NCBI GenBank assembly: GCA_963762205.1
Contig: CAVXJZ010000002.1
Coordinates: 620,001-684,000, forward strand
DNA length: 64,000 bases
Direction of reading: 5' to 3'
DNA from: VRUE01 sp963762205
GTDB lineage: Bacteria > Actinomycetota > Thermoleophilia > Solirubrobacterales > 70-9
Both the position numbers and the translations under genes were made by a program. Below are positions 1 to 9,051 of this stretch, piece after piece; the stretch's first letter is position 1; every line of letters begins with the position of its first letter. Under the pieces are notes generated by a model. It did no database searches. It worked only from the letters and a program-made list of their open reading frames with translations, and was not told the origin of the DNA.

Positions 1-535
1 CGAGGTCGCAGAGTGCCCGGCCGCCGACCATGCCGACGCTGATCGCCGCGACCGAGCCGTTCAGCGGCAGCTCGTCGATCTCCTTCGCCTCGACCAGCTT
101 GCCGAGCGCCAGTCGCAACGCCACGTAGCCGCCGGTGATCGCCGCGCAGCGGGTGCCGCCGTCGGCCTCGAGCACGTCGCAGTCGACGTAGACGCTGCGT
201 TCGCCGAGCCGCTCGAAGTCGACGACGACGCGCAGGGAGCGGCCGATCAGGCGCTGGATCTCGACCCCCCGCCCATCCTGCTTGCCGCGCGAGATGTCAC
301 GCGCCTTGCGCTCGCCGGTCGAGGCGGGCAGCATCGAGTACTCCGCCGTCACCCAGCCACGACCGCGACCCTGCATCCAGCGCGGAACCTGGTCGCTCAC
401 CGACGCGGTGCAGATCACCCGTGTGCCGCCGACCGAGATCAGCGCCGAGCCGTCGGCGGTGGCGACGAATTCGGGCTCGATCGTCACCGGCCGGATGTCG
501 GCAGGGGCGCGGTCGTAGCTGCGCGACTCGGGCAT
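1..535 (-). CDS. rph: RNase PH, partial (3' end beyond window)
   Basis: Phosphorolytic 3'-5' exoribonuclease that trims the 3' ends of tRNA precursors in the cytoplasm. The minus strand reads from an ATG at 533-535 and stays open to the window edge, giving 178 residues of a family usually about 240-260 long. The N-terminus has the family pattern MPESRSYDR, then EGSALISVG-like TADGSALISVG, then VTAEYSMLPAST, RDISRGKQDGR, and a phosphate-binding-site region with SLRVVVDFERLGERS. An AAGGAG lies 12 bases before the ATG. The Flp-type pilin gene is directly upstream on the same strand. Identity is secure; only the C-terminus is missing. Confidence 0.93.
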   Translation of the reverse strand, partial: MPESRSYDRAPADIRPVTIEPEFVATADGSALISVGGTRVICTASVSDQVPRWMQGRGRGWVTAEYSMLPASTGERKARDISRGKQDGRGVEIQRLIGRSLRVVVDFERLGERSVYVDCDVLEADGGTRCAAITGGYVALRLALGKLVEAKEIDELPLNGSVAAISVGMVGGRALCDL

Positions 536-577
536 CAGGGACTCTGCTCCTTGCTCATCCGCCCGAGTCTCTCATTT

Positions 578-826
578 CTATTTGAACGCCACCTTGTCGA
601 CCGCCTCCGTGATTTTGTCGACGATCAGGCTCGCCAGCTCGGTCCCCTGGCGGCCGTTGAACCCCTTCATCGCCGCCACCATGCCGACCATCAGCAGGGA
701 GACGAGCAGGATCAGGCCGACGTACTCGACCGTGCCCTGTCCCCTGTCGCCCTCGGCCAGCGAGCGGATCGTCCTCACCCGCTCGGCGGCCGCGGTGTGC
801 AGGTATCCCATCAGCGCGTAGATCAT
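578..826 (-). CDS. Small Flp/type IV-like pilin protein
   Basis: An 82-residue protein with a short basic and neutral N-terminus, the motif GQGTVEYVG near residues 31-39, and one hydrophobic segment (about residues 36-56) directly after it. A G-x-x-x-x-E site followed by a hydrophobic helix is typical of Flp/Fap pilins and TadE-like pseudopilins, which are cleaved by a prepilin peptidase and assembled at the membrane. A GGAGG sits 6 bases before the ATG at 824-826. The usual Flp partners (tadA, tadB, cpaB and others) are not nearby; downstream on the same strand is rph. The pilin role is inferred from the motif alone, so a simple membrane peptide remains possible. Confidence 0.75.
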   Translation of the reverse strand: MIYALMGYLHTAAAERVRTIRSLAEGDRGQGTVEYVGLILLVSLLMVGMVAAMKGFNGRQGTELASLIVDKITEAVDKVAFK

Positions 827-962
827 CGAAACCTCCGGTTCGTTCGGTTTCGACCCACGCTGGCGGGCGCCCGGTCAACGATCCAGACCGAGTTGCGCCA
901 ATTCGGCGGCCCATCTGTGCCGAACCGCCGCACCGCCACCGACCGCGGATACGCTCAGCCCG

Positions 963-1907
963 ATGCGGGTCCTGGTCGTCACCAACTTCGTGCCCGACGC
1001 CGGCGCCCCCCAGCGGGGCAGGTGGGTGCGGGACCAGGTCGAGGAGATGCGGCGCCGTGGGATCGAGGTCGAGGTCTTCGAGTTTCCTCCCGGCGCGCGC
1101 CGCTACGCGCCGGCGACCCGGCGGCTGCGCCGCCTGCTGCGCGAGGCGCCGCCGTTCGACCTCGTCCACGCCCACTACGGGCTACCCGGCTGGTGCGCTC
1201 GGCTCGCCGGGGCACGGCCGCTCGTCGTCAGCTTCCACGGCACCGACGTGCGCCACCCGGTGGTCGGCGCGCTCTCACGCCGACTGGCCCGCCGGGTCGA
1301 CCTCGCCGCCGCGGTCTCCGCCGCCCTCTTCCTCGAGGAGCACGGCCGGCCCGGCCTGCCGCTGCTGCACGGCTCGGCGATCCTGCCCTGCGGCCCCGAC
1401 CTCGAGCGCTTCGGCCCGCTGCCGCGGGCGGAGGCGAGGCGGGAGCTGGGCCTGGACCCCGATGGCCGCTACCTGCTCTTCCCGGCCAACCCCGCCAGGC
1501 CCGAGAAGCGCGCCGACCGCGCGCTGGAGCTGGCGAGGGCCTGCGGCGCCGAGCTGCTCAGCGGCGGCTCGATCGAGCCCGAGAGGATGCGGGCCTGGAT
1601 CAACGCGGCCAACGCGGTGCTGGTCACCTCCGACTACGAGGGCTTCGGCATGGTCTGTCTCGAGGCGCTGGCCTGCGACGTGCCGGTCCTCTCCACGCCG
1701 GTCGGCATCGCCCCGTTTGTGCTCGAGGGCGTCGACGGGGCCCTCTGCGCCCCCTTCGATCTGGAGGCGTGGTCGGCGGCGGCGCGGCCGCACCTGGAGT
1801 CTCCCGACCCGCGCGTCAGCGGCTCCGATCGCGCCGCCCGGCTCTCGTCGGCGCGCACCGCGGAGCGCACGATCGAGGCCTATCGCGACGTACTGGCCGC
1901 CTCGTAA
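963..1907 (+). CDS. Glycosyltransferase family 4 protein
   Basis: A 314-residue GT-B fold glycosyltransferase that probably transfers a sugar from a nucleotide-sugar donor to a lipid or polysaccharide acceptor at the cytoplasmic face of the membrane. The N-terminal domain starts RVLVVTNFVP, carries the G-x-x-x-G acceptor region around residues 14-19 and an FHGTD motif at 91-95. The C-terminal domain has the donor-binding pattern DYEGFGMVCLEALACDVPV at about 224-242. It is shorter than typical GT4 enzymes (350-400). The ATG at 963 is the first start of the open frame and begins the Rossmann strand. Acceptor and donor cannot be deduced. Confidence 0.85.
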   Translation: MRVLVVTNFVPDAGAPQRGRWVRDQVEEMRRRGIEVEVFEFPPGARRYAPATRRLRRLLREAPPFDLVHAHYGLPGWCARLAGARPLVVSFHGTDVRHPVVGALSRRLARRVDLAAAVSAALFLEEHGRPGLPLLHGSAILPCGPDLERFGPLPRAEARRELGLDPDGRYLLFPANPARPEKRADRALELARACGAELLSGGSIEPERMRAWINAANAVLVTSDYEGFGMVCLEALACDVPVLSTPVGIAPFVLEGVDGALCAPFDLEAWSAAARPHLESPDPRVSGSDRAARLSSARTAERTIEAYRDVLAAS

Positions 1908-1990
1908 TAGATTGGTCCCGTGAGCGCGGAGCGAGCAAGCGTCCATCTCTGCCTCTTCGCGCAGCGAGCGAAGCGCGATCCGGTGACGGG

Positions 1991-2431
1991 ATGAGCGACG
2001 GGAGGGCCGACTCCGGTGGCGACACGCTGAGCGTGCGGATCGAGGAGGCCGAGCGACGGCTCCGTGCGGCGGCCGAGACCGCCGAGGCCGCCGAGCGGCG
2101 CGCGACCGCCGAGATCCGCGCCCTCGAAGCCGACCTCGAGCAGGAGAAGCTCGGGGCCGCGGAGGCCGTCGAGTCGGTGCGCGAGAGCTTCCGCGAGGAC
2201 GTCGAGCGCGAGCGCGAGGCAAAGGAGCGGGCGATCGCCGCCGCCGAGGAGCGCCTCGCCGAGATCGAGTCGCACGCCGAGGCGGCCGAGCGGCGGGTCA
2301 GGGAAGCCGAGCGCCGTGCAACCGAGGCCGAGGGCAGGATCGCCGTCGCACAGGCGAAGGCGCGCGAGGGGGCCGCCGCCTGGCTGCGCGAACAGGTGAA
2401 GGCGATCCGCCGAGAGGCGGCCGGGCGATAG
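1991..2431 (+). CDS. Charged coiled-coil protein
   Basis: 146 residues, almost entirely a Glu/Arg/Ala-rich coiled coil from about residue 15 to the end, with no membrane segment or enzyme motif. I chose the ATG at 1991 (MSDGRADSGG); the open frame extends far upstream but that part has the composition of a shadow of the glycosyltransferase gene. Its TAG stop at 2429-2431 overlaps the proposed ATA start of nadB in the string ATAG. Function unknown; the composition resembles DivIVA- or ATP synthase b-like helical proteins only in a general way, and low-complexity similarity could mislead. Confidence 0.7.
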   Translation: MSDGRADSGGDTLSVRIEEAERRLRAAAETAEAAERRATAEIRALEADLEQEKLGAAEAVESVRESFREDVEREREAKERAIAAAEERLAEIESHAEAAERRVREAERRATEAEGRIAVAQAKAREGAAAWLREQVKAIRREAAGR

Positions 2432-3873
2432 CGGCAACCCCTGAGTTCGACGTCGTCGTCGTCGGCGGCGGCGCGGCCGGGCTCTGGACGGCGCTGCGGG
2501 CCGCGGAGGACGGCGGCCGGGTCTGCCTGATCTCGCGCACGCCCCTCTCCCAGAGCGCGAGCTATTGGGCGCAGGGCGGGCTGGCCGCCGCGCTCGAGCC
2601 CGGCGACTCTCCCGCCCGTCACGCGGCCGACACGATCGCCGCCGGGCGCGGCCTCTGCCGGCCGGCGGCGGTGCAGGCGCTCGTCGAGGAAGCTCCGGGC
2701 GCGGTTCGCGAGCTGCGCGAGCGGGGCGTCGCCTTCGACCTCGACGACGACGGCGAGCTCTCGCTCGGCCTCGAGGGCGGTCACACGCGGCGGCGGATCG
2801 TCCACTCCGGCGGCAGCCAGACCGGCCACGAGATCACCTCGAAGCTGGCGGCCATGGTCGACGCCGAGGAGCGGGTCGAGGTCCGCGAGCGGACCTCCGC
2901 GACGGCTCTTTGGAGCGACGGCGAGCGCTGCCTGGGGCTGGTCACCGAGGGCGGCGAGATCGCCGCCGCGGCGACCGTCCTCGCCACCGGCGGGGCGGCC
3001 GCCCTCTGGCGCCGGACGACCAACCCCTGGGGCGCGATCGGGGCCGGGCCCGTGCTCGCCTCGGCGGCCGGCGCCGATCTCGCCGACCTCGAGTTCTGCC
3101 AGTTCCACCCGACGGCGCTCGCCCTGCCCGGCACCCCGGCCGACGGCCTGCTGATCACCGAGGCGGTGCGCGGCGAGGGGGCGGCCCTCCTCGACGCCTC
3201 GGGGCGCCGCTTCACCGACGAGCTGGCGCCCCGCGACGCGGTCACCGCCGCGATCCTCGCCCGGCTCGAGGCGGACGGGACCGCCGACGTCAAGCTCGAC
3301 CTGCGCGGCCTCGACCCCGCCCGCTTCCCGAACGTCTTCTCCTCGCTGGCGGACGCCGGCCTGGCGCCGGAATTGGAGCCGGTCCCCGTCTCCCCGGCGG
3401 CCCACTACGTGATGGGCGGAATCGCCGTCGACCTCGACGGACGGGCGTCGCTCCCGGGCCTCTTCGCGGTCGGCGAGTGCTCCTGCACAGGGCTGCACGG
3501 CGCCAACCGCCTCGCCTCCAACTCGCTCAGCGAGTGCTTCGTCTTCGGCCGGCGGGCCGCCCTCGCCGCCGTCGCCGAGCCGGCTGCCGAGCGGCGGCCG
3601 GATCCTGGCGCCTGGAGGTTCCGGCCGCCGACCGAGGAGACCCGCGACGCCGTCTGGCGCCTTGCCGGGCCGATGCGGGACGCCGGCCGCCTCGAGCAGC
3701 TCGCCGACGACCCCTATCCGCTGGCGGCGGCGATCGCGACCTGCGCGCTGCGGCGGGAGGAGTCGCGCGGCGGCCACCTGCGCTCCGACTTCCCCGGCCC
3801 CGACCACGAGCTCGACCGCAAACACGTCGTCCTCGCCCCCGACGGGACGACGCGGACGGAGCTCTGGACGTGA
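2428..3873 (+). CDS. nadB: L-aspartate oxidase (unusual ATA start)
   Basis: FAD enzyme that oxidises L-aspartate to iminoaspartate, the first step of NAD synthesis, working with quinolinate synthase NadA (not in this window). The frame shows a dinucleotide-binding VVVVGGGAAG at about residues 9-18, SYWAQGGLAAAL, a substrate-loop HSGGSQTGHEI near 126, CQFHPTAL near 224, and HGANRLASNSLSE near 358-370; together these separate NadB from succinate dehydrogenase. From ATA at 2428 it is 481 residues, slightly short in the C-terminal helical domain. No ATG, GTG or TTG exists in frame between 2041 and the FAD motif; the first GTG, at 2671, would remove the FAD site. Product secure, start inferred. 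Confidence 0.9.
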   Translation: MAATPEFDVVVVGGGAAGLWTALRAAEDGGRVCLISRTPLSQSASYWAQGGLAAALEPGDSPARHAADTIAAGRGLCRPAAVQALVEEAPGAVRELRERGVAFDLDDDGELSLGLEGGHTRRRIVHSGGSQTGHEITSKLAAMVDAEERVEVRERTSATALWSDGERCLGLVTEGGEIAAAATVLATGGAAALWRRTTNPWGAIGAGPVLASAAGADLADLEFCQFHPTALALPGTPADGLLITEAVRGEGAALLDASGRRFTDELAPRDAVTAAILARLEADGTADVKLDLRGLDPARFPNVFSSLADAGLAPELEPVPVSPAAHYVMGGIAVDLDGRASLPGLFAVGECSCTGLHGANRLASNSLSECFVFGRRAALAAVAEPAAERRPDPGAWRFRPPTEETRDAVWRLAGPMRDAGRLEQLADDPYPLAAAIATCALRREESRGGHLRSDFPGPDHELDRKHVVLAPDGTTRTELWT

Positions 3874-3903
3874 CCCCGTCGGGCCATTTGTTCTAATCAC
3901 GCC

Positions 3904-5883
3904 GTGCTCCTTGGCGTCGACGTGGGCGGGACCTTCACCGACGCCGTCCTGGTCGACGGCGAGAGAATCCACACCGCGAAGCGACCCAGCACTCCGGACG
4001 ACCAGTCCGTGGCCGTCATTGGGGCGGTCGAAGAGGTGCTCGACCGCGCCGACGCAGCGCCCGCATCCGTGGAGATCTTCGCGCACGGGATGACCGTCGG
4101 AACCAACGCCCTGCTCGAGGAACGCGGCGCCCGCACGGCCCTGATCGCGACGAGGGGCTTCGCCGACCTGCTCGAGATCGCCCGCCAGGACCGTCCCCAC
4201 CTCTACCGGCTCTGCACGCCGAAGCCGGCCCCGCTCGTCGAGCGCGAGCTGCGCTTCGAGGCGGCCGAGCGGGTCGGGCCGAAGGGCGTGATCGAGCCGC
4301 TCGCGCCAGACGAGCCGCAGCGACTTGCGCGTGCGGTGCGTGAGAGCGGCGCCGGCTCGGTCGCCATCTGCCTGCTCTTCTCCTACCTCGACCCCTCCCA
4401 CGAGCGCCTGCTCGCCGAACATCTGCGCGAGGAGCTGCCCGGCGTCCACGTCTCTGCCTCGCACGAGGTCCTGCCCCGCTTCAGGGAGTACGAGCGCTGC
4501 TCGACGACGGCGATCGATGCCTATCTCTCGCCGCTGCTCGGCCGCTACCTGGAGCGGCTCGAGCGGGCCGCGGAGGAGGCCGGGCTGCCGGCGCCGCTGG
4601 TGATGCAGTCCTCGGGCGGCGTCGCGCCTGCCGCCGAGGCGGCGCGGGCCGGTGCCTGGAGCGTCCTCTCCGGGCCCGCCGGGGGCGCGGTCGGCGCCGG
4701 CCTCATCGCCCGCACCAGCGGCGACGACAACGCGATCGGATTCGACATGGGCGGCACGTCCTGCGACGTCTGCGTGGTCGAGGGCGGCGAGGTCCGGCGC
4801 ACGGACTCGCGCCTGATCGACGGCCGCACGATCCAGCTGCCGATGGTCGACGTCCACACGGTCGGCGCCGGCGGCGGCTCGATCGGCTGGCGCGATCGGG
4901 GCGGGGCGCTGCGCGTCGGGCCGCGCTCGGCCGGCGCCGACCCGGGACCCGCCTGTTACGGCCGCGGCGGCGCCGAGCCCACGGTCACGGACGCCAACCT
5001 GCTGCTCGGCCACCTGGCCGGCGACTCGAAGCTGGCCGGCGGGGTGGACCTTGACCCCGACGCCGCGGCCGCCGCGGTCCGCGGGCTGGCGGAGGAGCTC
5101 GGCATCGGCGAGCTGGAGGCCGCGGAGGGGATCGTCCGCATCGCCAACCAGGAGATGGTCCGCGCCCTGCGCGTGGTCACGGTCGAGCGCGGCATCGACC
5201 CGCGCCGCTTCGCGCTGCTGCCCTTCGGCGGAGCCGGCCCGATGCATGCCGCCGCGATCGCCGCCGAGCTCGGTATCGGGCGCATCCTCTGCCCGCGCGC
5301 CGGCGGCGTCCTCTCGGCACTCGGGCTCTGCGCGTCGGACAGGCGCCGCGACACCGCCCGCACGGTCATGCTCGAGGGCGAGGAGCTCGCCGGGGAGCGG
5401 GTCGCGGCCAAGGTCGCCGAGCTGGTCGCCACCACCGGCCGGCAGCTCGCCGATGCGGAGCCGGAGGTCGTCTACGAAATGCGCTACGCGGGCCAGGCCT
5501 TCGAGTTGCCCGTGCCCGGGCCGCCGGACCCCGATCCCGCCGACCTGGTCGAGCGCTTCGAGCGGGCCCACGAGGACCGCTACGGCCACCGCGACCCCGA
5601 CGGCAGCGTCGTCCTCGTCCACATCCGCCTGGCGATGGTCTCGCCGGGCCCGCGCCCGCGTCCGGCGGCCGCCACCGCCGGGGTGCCGTCCGAGGCCTCG
5701 CGACGGGTGCGCGGCGGCGGTCGCTGGCTCATCTCCCCGGTGATCCGCGGCGAGCCCGCCGCCGGCACCGAGGTCGAGGGGCCGGTCGTCTTCGAGCTGC
5801 CCGAGGCGACCTTCGTGGTGCCGCCCGGCTGGTCGACGCGGGTCGACGAGGCGGGCACGATCGTGGCGGAGGCGACTCCTTGA
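3904..5883 (+). CDS. hyuA: Hydantoinase/oxoprolinase subunit A family protein
   Basis: A 659-residue ASKHA-fold subunit that in this family couples ATP hydrolysis to opening a cyclic amide (N-methylhydantoin, 5-oxoproline) together with the B subunit. It begins MLLGVDVGGTFTDAVLVDG with phosphate-binding DVGGTFTD at 5-12; a second DMGGTSCDV lies near 281-289, and PFGGAGPMHA follows near 441. The start is GTG at 3904. The B subunit starts inside its stop codon (TTGA), so the two are translationally coupled. The substrate cannot be assigned from sequence. Acetone carboxylase and acetophenone carboxylase subunits are related alternatives, but no third subunit is present. Confidence 0.88.
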   Translation: MLLGVDVGGTFTDAVLVDGERIHTAKRPSTPDDQSVAVIGAVEEVLDRADAAPASVEIFAHGMTVGTNALLEERGARTALIATRGFADLLEIARQDRPHLYRLCTPKPAPLVERELRFEAAERVGPKGVIEPLAPDEPQRLARAVRESGAGSVAICLLFSYLDPSHERLLAEHLREELPGVHVSASHEVLPRFREYERCSTTAIDAYLSPLLGRYLERLERAAEEAGLPAPLVMQSSGGVAPAAEAARAGAWSVLSGPAGGAVGAGLIARTSGDDNAIGFDMGGTSCDVCVVEGGEVRRTDSRLIDGRTIQLPMVDVHTVGAGGGSIGWRDRGGALRVGPRSAGADPGPACYGRGGAEPTVTDANLLLGHLAGDSKLAGGVDLDPDAAAAAVRGLAEELGIGELEAAEGIVRIANQEMVRALRVVTVERGIDPRRFALLPFGGAGPMHAAAIAAELGIGRILCPRAGGVLSALGLCASDRRRDTARTVMLEGEELAGERVAAKVAELVATTGRQLADAEPEVVYEMRYAGQAFELPVPGPPDPDPADLVERFERAHEDRYGHRDPDGSVVLVHIRLAMVSPGPRPRPAAATAGVPSEASRRVRGGGRWLISPVIRGEPAAGTEVEGPVVFELPEATFVVPPGWSTRVDEAGTIVAEATP

Positions 5884-7385
5884 GCGCGGTCGACCCGATC
5901 ACCCTGCAGGTGCTCGCGGGCGGGCTCCGCGCCGCCTGCGACGAGATGGGCGCGGCCCTGATCCGGTCCGCCTACTCGGCCAACATCAAGGAGCGCCGCG
6001 ACTGCTCCACCGCCCTCTTCGACGCCCACGGCGAGCTGGTCATGCAGGCCGAGCACATCCCGGTCCACCTCGGCTCGATGCCCGACGCCGTCGCCGCCGT
6101 GCTCGGCGAGGAGCAGCGCCCCGGGCGGGACTGGATCCTCAACGACCCCTACCGCGGCGGCACCCACCTGCCCGATATCACGCTGATCTCACCCGTCTTC
6201 GTCGAAGAGTCGCTGGTCGGGTTCGCCGCCTGTCGCGCCCACCACGCAGACGTCGGCGGGCCGACCCCGGGCAGCATGCCCGCCCGCTCCCGGACCCTCG
6301 ACGAGGAGGGCGTCGTGATCCCGCCCACCGTCGCCGGCGCGGAGGAGCTGCAGGGGATCGCCGCCCAGATGCGCTTCCCCGAGCAGCGACTCGCCGACCT
6401 GCGGGCCCAGGGCGCGGCGAACAGGATCGGGGCCCGGCGCCTGGCCGAGCTCGCCGGGCGCCACGGGCTCGAGCTGCTGCTGGCTGGGATGGAGGAGATC
6501 CTCGCCTATGCGGAGCGCCGCACGCGAGCGGCCCTCGGCGGCCTGCCGGACGGCTCCTACCCGGCCGAGGACTTCCTCGAGGACGACGCGTCCGGGGAGG
6601 CCCGCGACGTCGCCCTGCGGGTGATGGCAACCATCTCGGGCGAAAGCCTCAGCCTCGACTTCACCGGCACCGACCCGCAGGTCGACGGCAACCTCAACTG
6701 CCCGCTCTCGGTGACCAAGTCGGCCGCCTTCTTCGCCGTCCGCGCCCTGACCGACCCCGACGCACCCCCCTCGGCAGGCGCCTTCCGGCCGATCGAGGTC
6801 CTCGCCCCGTCGGGCTGCCTGCTCAACGCGCGCCCCCCGGCCGCGGTCGTCGCCGGCAACACCGAGACCTCGAGCCGTGTAGCCGACCTGGTGATCGCCG
6901 CCCTCGGCGGGGCGACGGCGATCCCGGCCCAGGGCCAGGGAACGATGAACAACCTGACCCTGGCCGGAGAGGGCTTCACCTACTACGAGACGCTCGGCGG
7001 CGGCCAGGGCGGCTGCCCGGGCGCGGACGGCCCCAGCGCGATCCACGTCGCCATGTCCAACACCCTCAACACACCGGTCGAGGCGCTCGAGACCGAGTTC
7101 CCCCTGCGGGTGCGGCAGCTGGCGGTGCGTCGCCAGAGCGGCGGCGCCGGCGAGCAGCGCGGCGGCGAGGGGATCGTGCGCGAGATCGAGGCGCTGGCGC
7201 CGATGCGCTTCAGCCTGATCGGCGAGCGCCGCAGGCTCCCCCCCAGGGGGCGGAACGGGGGCGGCGACGGGGCTCCGGGGCGGAACCTGCTCGACGGAAG
7301 GCCGCTTCCGGGCAAGGCGGAGGGTGACATGCGTCACGGTGAGGTTCTGCGAATCGAGACCCCGGGCGGCGGAGGCCTCGGCTGA
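5880..7385 (+). CDS. hyuB: Hydantoinase/oxoprolinase subunit B family protein
   Basis: A 501-residue partner of HyuA with the conserved N-terminal stretch VDPITLQVLAGGLRAACDEMG, SANIKERRDCSTALFD and a metal- or substrate-site HLGSMPD at about 65-71, then NDPYRGGTHLPDI near 90-102. The C-terminal part has NNLTLAG, GGGQGGCPGADG and ERRRLPPRGRNGG, usual for the family. The only workable start is TTG at 5880, which overlaps the TGA of subunit A. A long AT-richer gap of 147 bases follows, so this is probably the last gene of the nadB-hyuA-hyuB run. Confidence 0.88.
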   Translation: MSAVDPITLQVLAGGLRAACDEMGAALIRSAYSANIKERRDCSTALFDAHGELVMQAEHIPVHLGSMPDAVAAVLGEEQRPGRDWILNDPYRGGTHLPDITLISPVFVEESLVGFAACRAHHADVGGPTPGSMPARSRTLDEEGVVIPPTVAGAEELQGIAAQMRFPEQRLADLRAQGAANRIGARRLAELAGRHGLELLLAGMEEILAYAERRTRAALGGLPDGSYPAEDFLEDDASGEARDVALRVMATISGESLSLDFTGTDPQVDGNLNCPLSVTKSAAFFAVRALTDPDAPPSAGAFRPIEVLAPSGCLLNARPPAAVVAGNTETSSRVADLVIAALGGATAIPAQGQGTMNNLTLAGEGFTYYETLGGGQGGCPGADGPSAIHVAMSNTLNTPVEALETEFPLRVRQLAVRRQSGGAGEQRGGEGIVREIEALAPMRFSLIGERRRLPPRGRNGGGDGAPGRNLLDGRPLPGKAEGDMRHGEVLRIETPGGGGLG

Positions 7386-7532
7386 GCATCCTTAAGCGTA
7401 AGTTTATTTGGCTATTTGGACCGCCTCGTCTAAAATGCCGATTCGTGCGGGGTTCCCCCCTCGCCGACAGGGGCCGGTTGCCCCCTCCAGTCCGAATTCT
7501 CGATTCAAAAACCTTCTTATTTAGGTAGCTAA
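7386..7532 (+). promoter_or_regulatory. AT-rich intergenic region before DUF1802 gene
   Basis: This 147-base gap is clearly richer in A and T than its surroundings, with stretches such as AAGTTTATTTGGCTATTTGG and TTCTTATTTAGGTAGCTAA. It separates the hyuB stop from the ATG at 7533 and probably holds the promoter of the DUF1802 gene. I could not identify convincing -35/-10 boxes or a terminator hairpin. Confidence 0.35.
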
Positions 7533-8165
7533 ATGCCGATCGCTTTCAAGGAATGGGCCGTAACGGTTCGTGCACTCGCCGAGGGCGAGCAGCTGCTCAC
7601 CCTGCGCAAGGGCGGGATCAGCGAGGAGAACAAGCACTTCGAGGTCGAGCACGAGCGCTTCTTCCTCTATCCGACCTTCGACCACCAGCAGAACAACCTC
7701 GTCCGCGAGTCCCACCACCCGGAGCTGCGGCGCGCGCTCGAGGAGGGTGTCTGGCCCGACGAGGAGCCGCCGCCCCGCGCCCTGATCCAGGACGGTGGCA
7801 TCGCCCAGCCCGACCGCGTCCGCCTGCGCGCCTGGGCGGAAGTAACCGACCACGTCACGGTCACCGACCCGCGGGCCGTCGACGCCCTCTCCCCCTTCTA
7901 CGTCTGGACGCCGGACTACGCCGAGAAGCGCCTCAACTGGAAGCGCCGCCATCCGCTGCACATCCTGCTGCTGCGGGTGCACCGCATCCCGCGCCCGGTC
8001 ACCGTCAAGGTCCGCGACGAGTACCACGGCTGTCGCTCCTGGGTCGAGATCGACCGTGAACTGCCCTTCGAGGGCACCCCGGTGATGGCCGACGAGGAGT
8101 TCGACCGCGCCCGCGCCGAGATCCGCGAAGTCTGTGCCCCGGCGCAAGAACCCGCGCTGGTCTAA
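7533..8165 (+). CDS. DUF1802 family protein
   Basis: 210 residues matching the DUF1802 pattern: FKEWAVTVRALAEGEQLLTLRKGGISE at the N-terminus (split here as two adjoining motifs, residues 5-31), FEVEHERFFLYPTFDHQ around 36-52, and a C-terminal LLLRVHRI plus SWVEID segment. The family is soluble, of unknown biochemical role, and often found in bacteria and archaea as a stand-alone gene. There is no signal peptide and no metal-binding motif that I recognise. The start follows an AT-rich promoter-like gap. Not obviously co-transcribed with the next gene (118-base gap). Confidence 0.82.
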   Translation: MPIAFKEWAVTVRALAEGEQLLTLRKGGISEENKHFEVEHERFFLYPTFDHQQNNLVRESHHPELRRALEEGVWPDEEPPPRALIQDGGIAQPDRVRLRAWAEVTDHVTVTDPRAVDALSPFYVWTPDYAEKRLNWKRRHPLHILLLRVHRIPRPVTVKVRDEYHGCRSWVEIDRELPFEGTPVMADEEFDRARAEIREVCAPAQEPALV

Positions 8166-8283
8166 GGCGAAGGGCCTCCTTCCGGCGCATTTCTTCTTCG
8201 ACCTCGGTCGCCCACGTGCGGAGCACGCCCCGCTCCCTGCGTCCTTGATCTGCCTGGCCGGACGCCCTTAGTAGGCTCGAATC

Positions 8284-9039
8284 ATGCCGTGGGTCGAGAC
8301 GGAATCGCTGAGCTTCACCGCTCGCCACGACAGCGGCGACTCCGCCTACGCGGCGCGCACCCTGGACCGCCTGGAGGGCCTGCGCCTGCGCCTCGAGGAG
8401 CGCTTCGAGGAGGTCCCCGGCGAGATCACCGTCGTCGTCCACACCAACCCCGCCCTGCTCGCGATGGCGCACCCCTTCCTGCCCGCCGCGCGCTGGTCGG
8501 CGGCGCCCGCCGGCCGCCGCTACCTGGCCGGCTGGGCGATGGCGACCGAGCTGCACGTGCTCAACGACCCCTCGATGGAGCGCCGCGCGGCGGGCGAGGA
8601 CTCCCGTGAGGCGCTGCGCGGCACCGCCGAGCGCCTCTACGCCCAACTCGTCCTCGCCTCCAACAACCGCAACCTGCCCCCCTCCTGGACGCCGCGCCGC
8701 TTCGCCCGCTACCTGCGCTGGGCCTGGCTCGTGGAAGGAGGAGCCCAGTACTTCGCGCGCCAGGTCGGCCTCTACCGCGCGGCGGTGATCCGGCGGCTGC
8801 GCGAGAGCGCCCGCCCCTCGTTCCCGCCGTCCCGCCGCGACGCGGTCATCCTCGGCGGCACGATCTTCGACCTGCTCGAGACCGAGCGCGGGCCGGACGC
8901 CTGTGAGCGCCTCGCGCTCGAGATGCACCCCGGCGGTCCGGCGCCCGCCCTGGAAGCCGCCTTCGAGGCGCCGATCGGAGAGATCGAGGACGCCTGGCGG
9001 TCCTCGCTGCGGGCGATCGCCCGGCCGCCGGCCGACTGA
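8284..9039 (+). CDS. Degenerate gluzincin-like (peptidase MA-like) protein
   Basis: 251 residues, no signal peptide. The middle part, RYLRWAWLVEGGAQYFARQVG (residues about 141-161), looks like the segment that carries the third zinc ligand in peptidase MA-like gluzincins (W-x-x-E-G-x-A-E-Y), followed by a helical region ending in a domain that resembles the C-terminal part of such proteins. However I find no HExxH motif upstream, so catalytic zinc binding seems lost. ATG at 8284 is the first start after a 118-base gap. Function unknown; the assignment is fold-level only. Confidence 0.65.
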   Translation: MPWVETESLSFTARHDSGDSAYAARTLDRLEGLRLRLEERFEEVPGEITVVVHTNPALLAMAHPFLPAARWSAAPAGRRYLAGWAMATELHVLNDPSMERRAAGEDSREALRGTAERLYAQLVLASNNRNLPPSWTPRRFARYLRWAWLVEGGAQYFARQVGLYRAAVIRRLRESARPSFPPSRRDAVILGGTIFDLLETERGPDACERLALEMHPGGPAPALEAAFEAPIGEIEDAWRSSLRAIARPPAD

Positions 9040-9051
9040 CTGGTCGGCCGC

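Noticed and set aside
1816..5622. A 1268-codon open frame on the minus strand opposite nadB and hyuA
   Set aside because: It is antisense to two clear genes, has repetitive Gly/Arg/Asp/Glu composition typical of high-GC shadow frames, and no recognisable domain.
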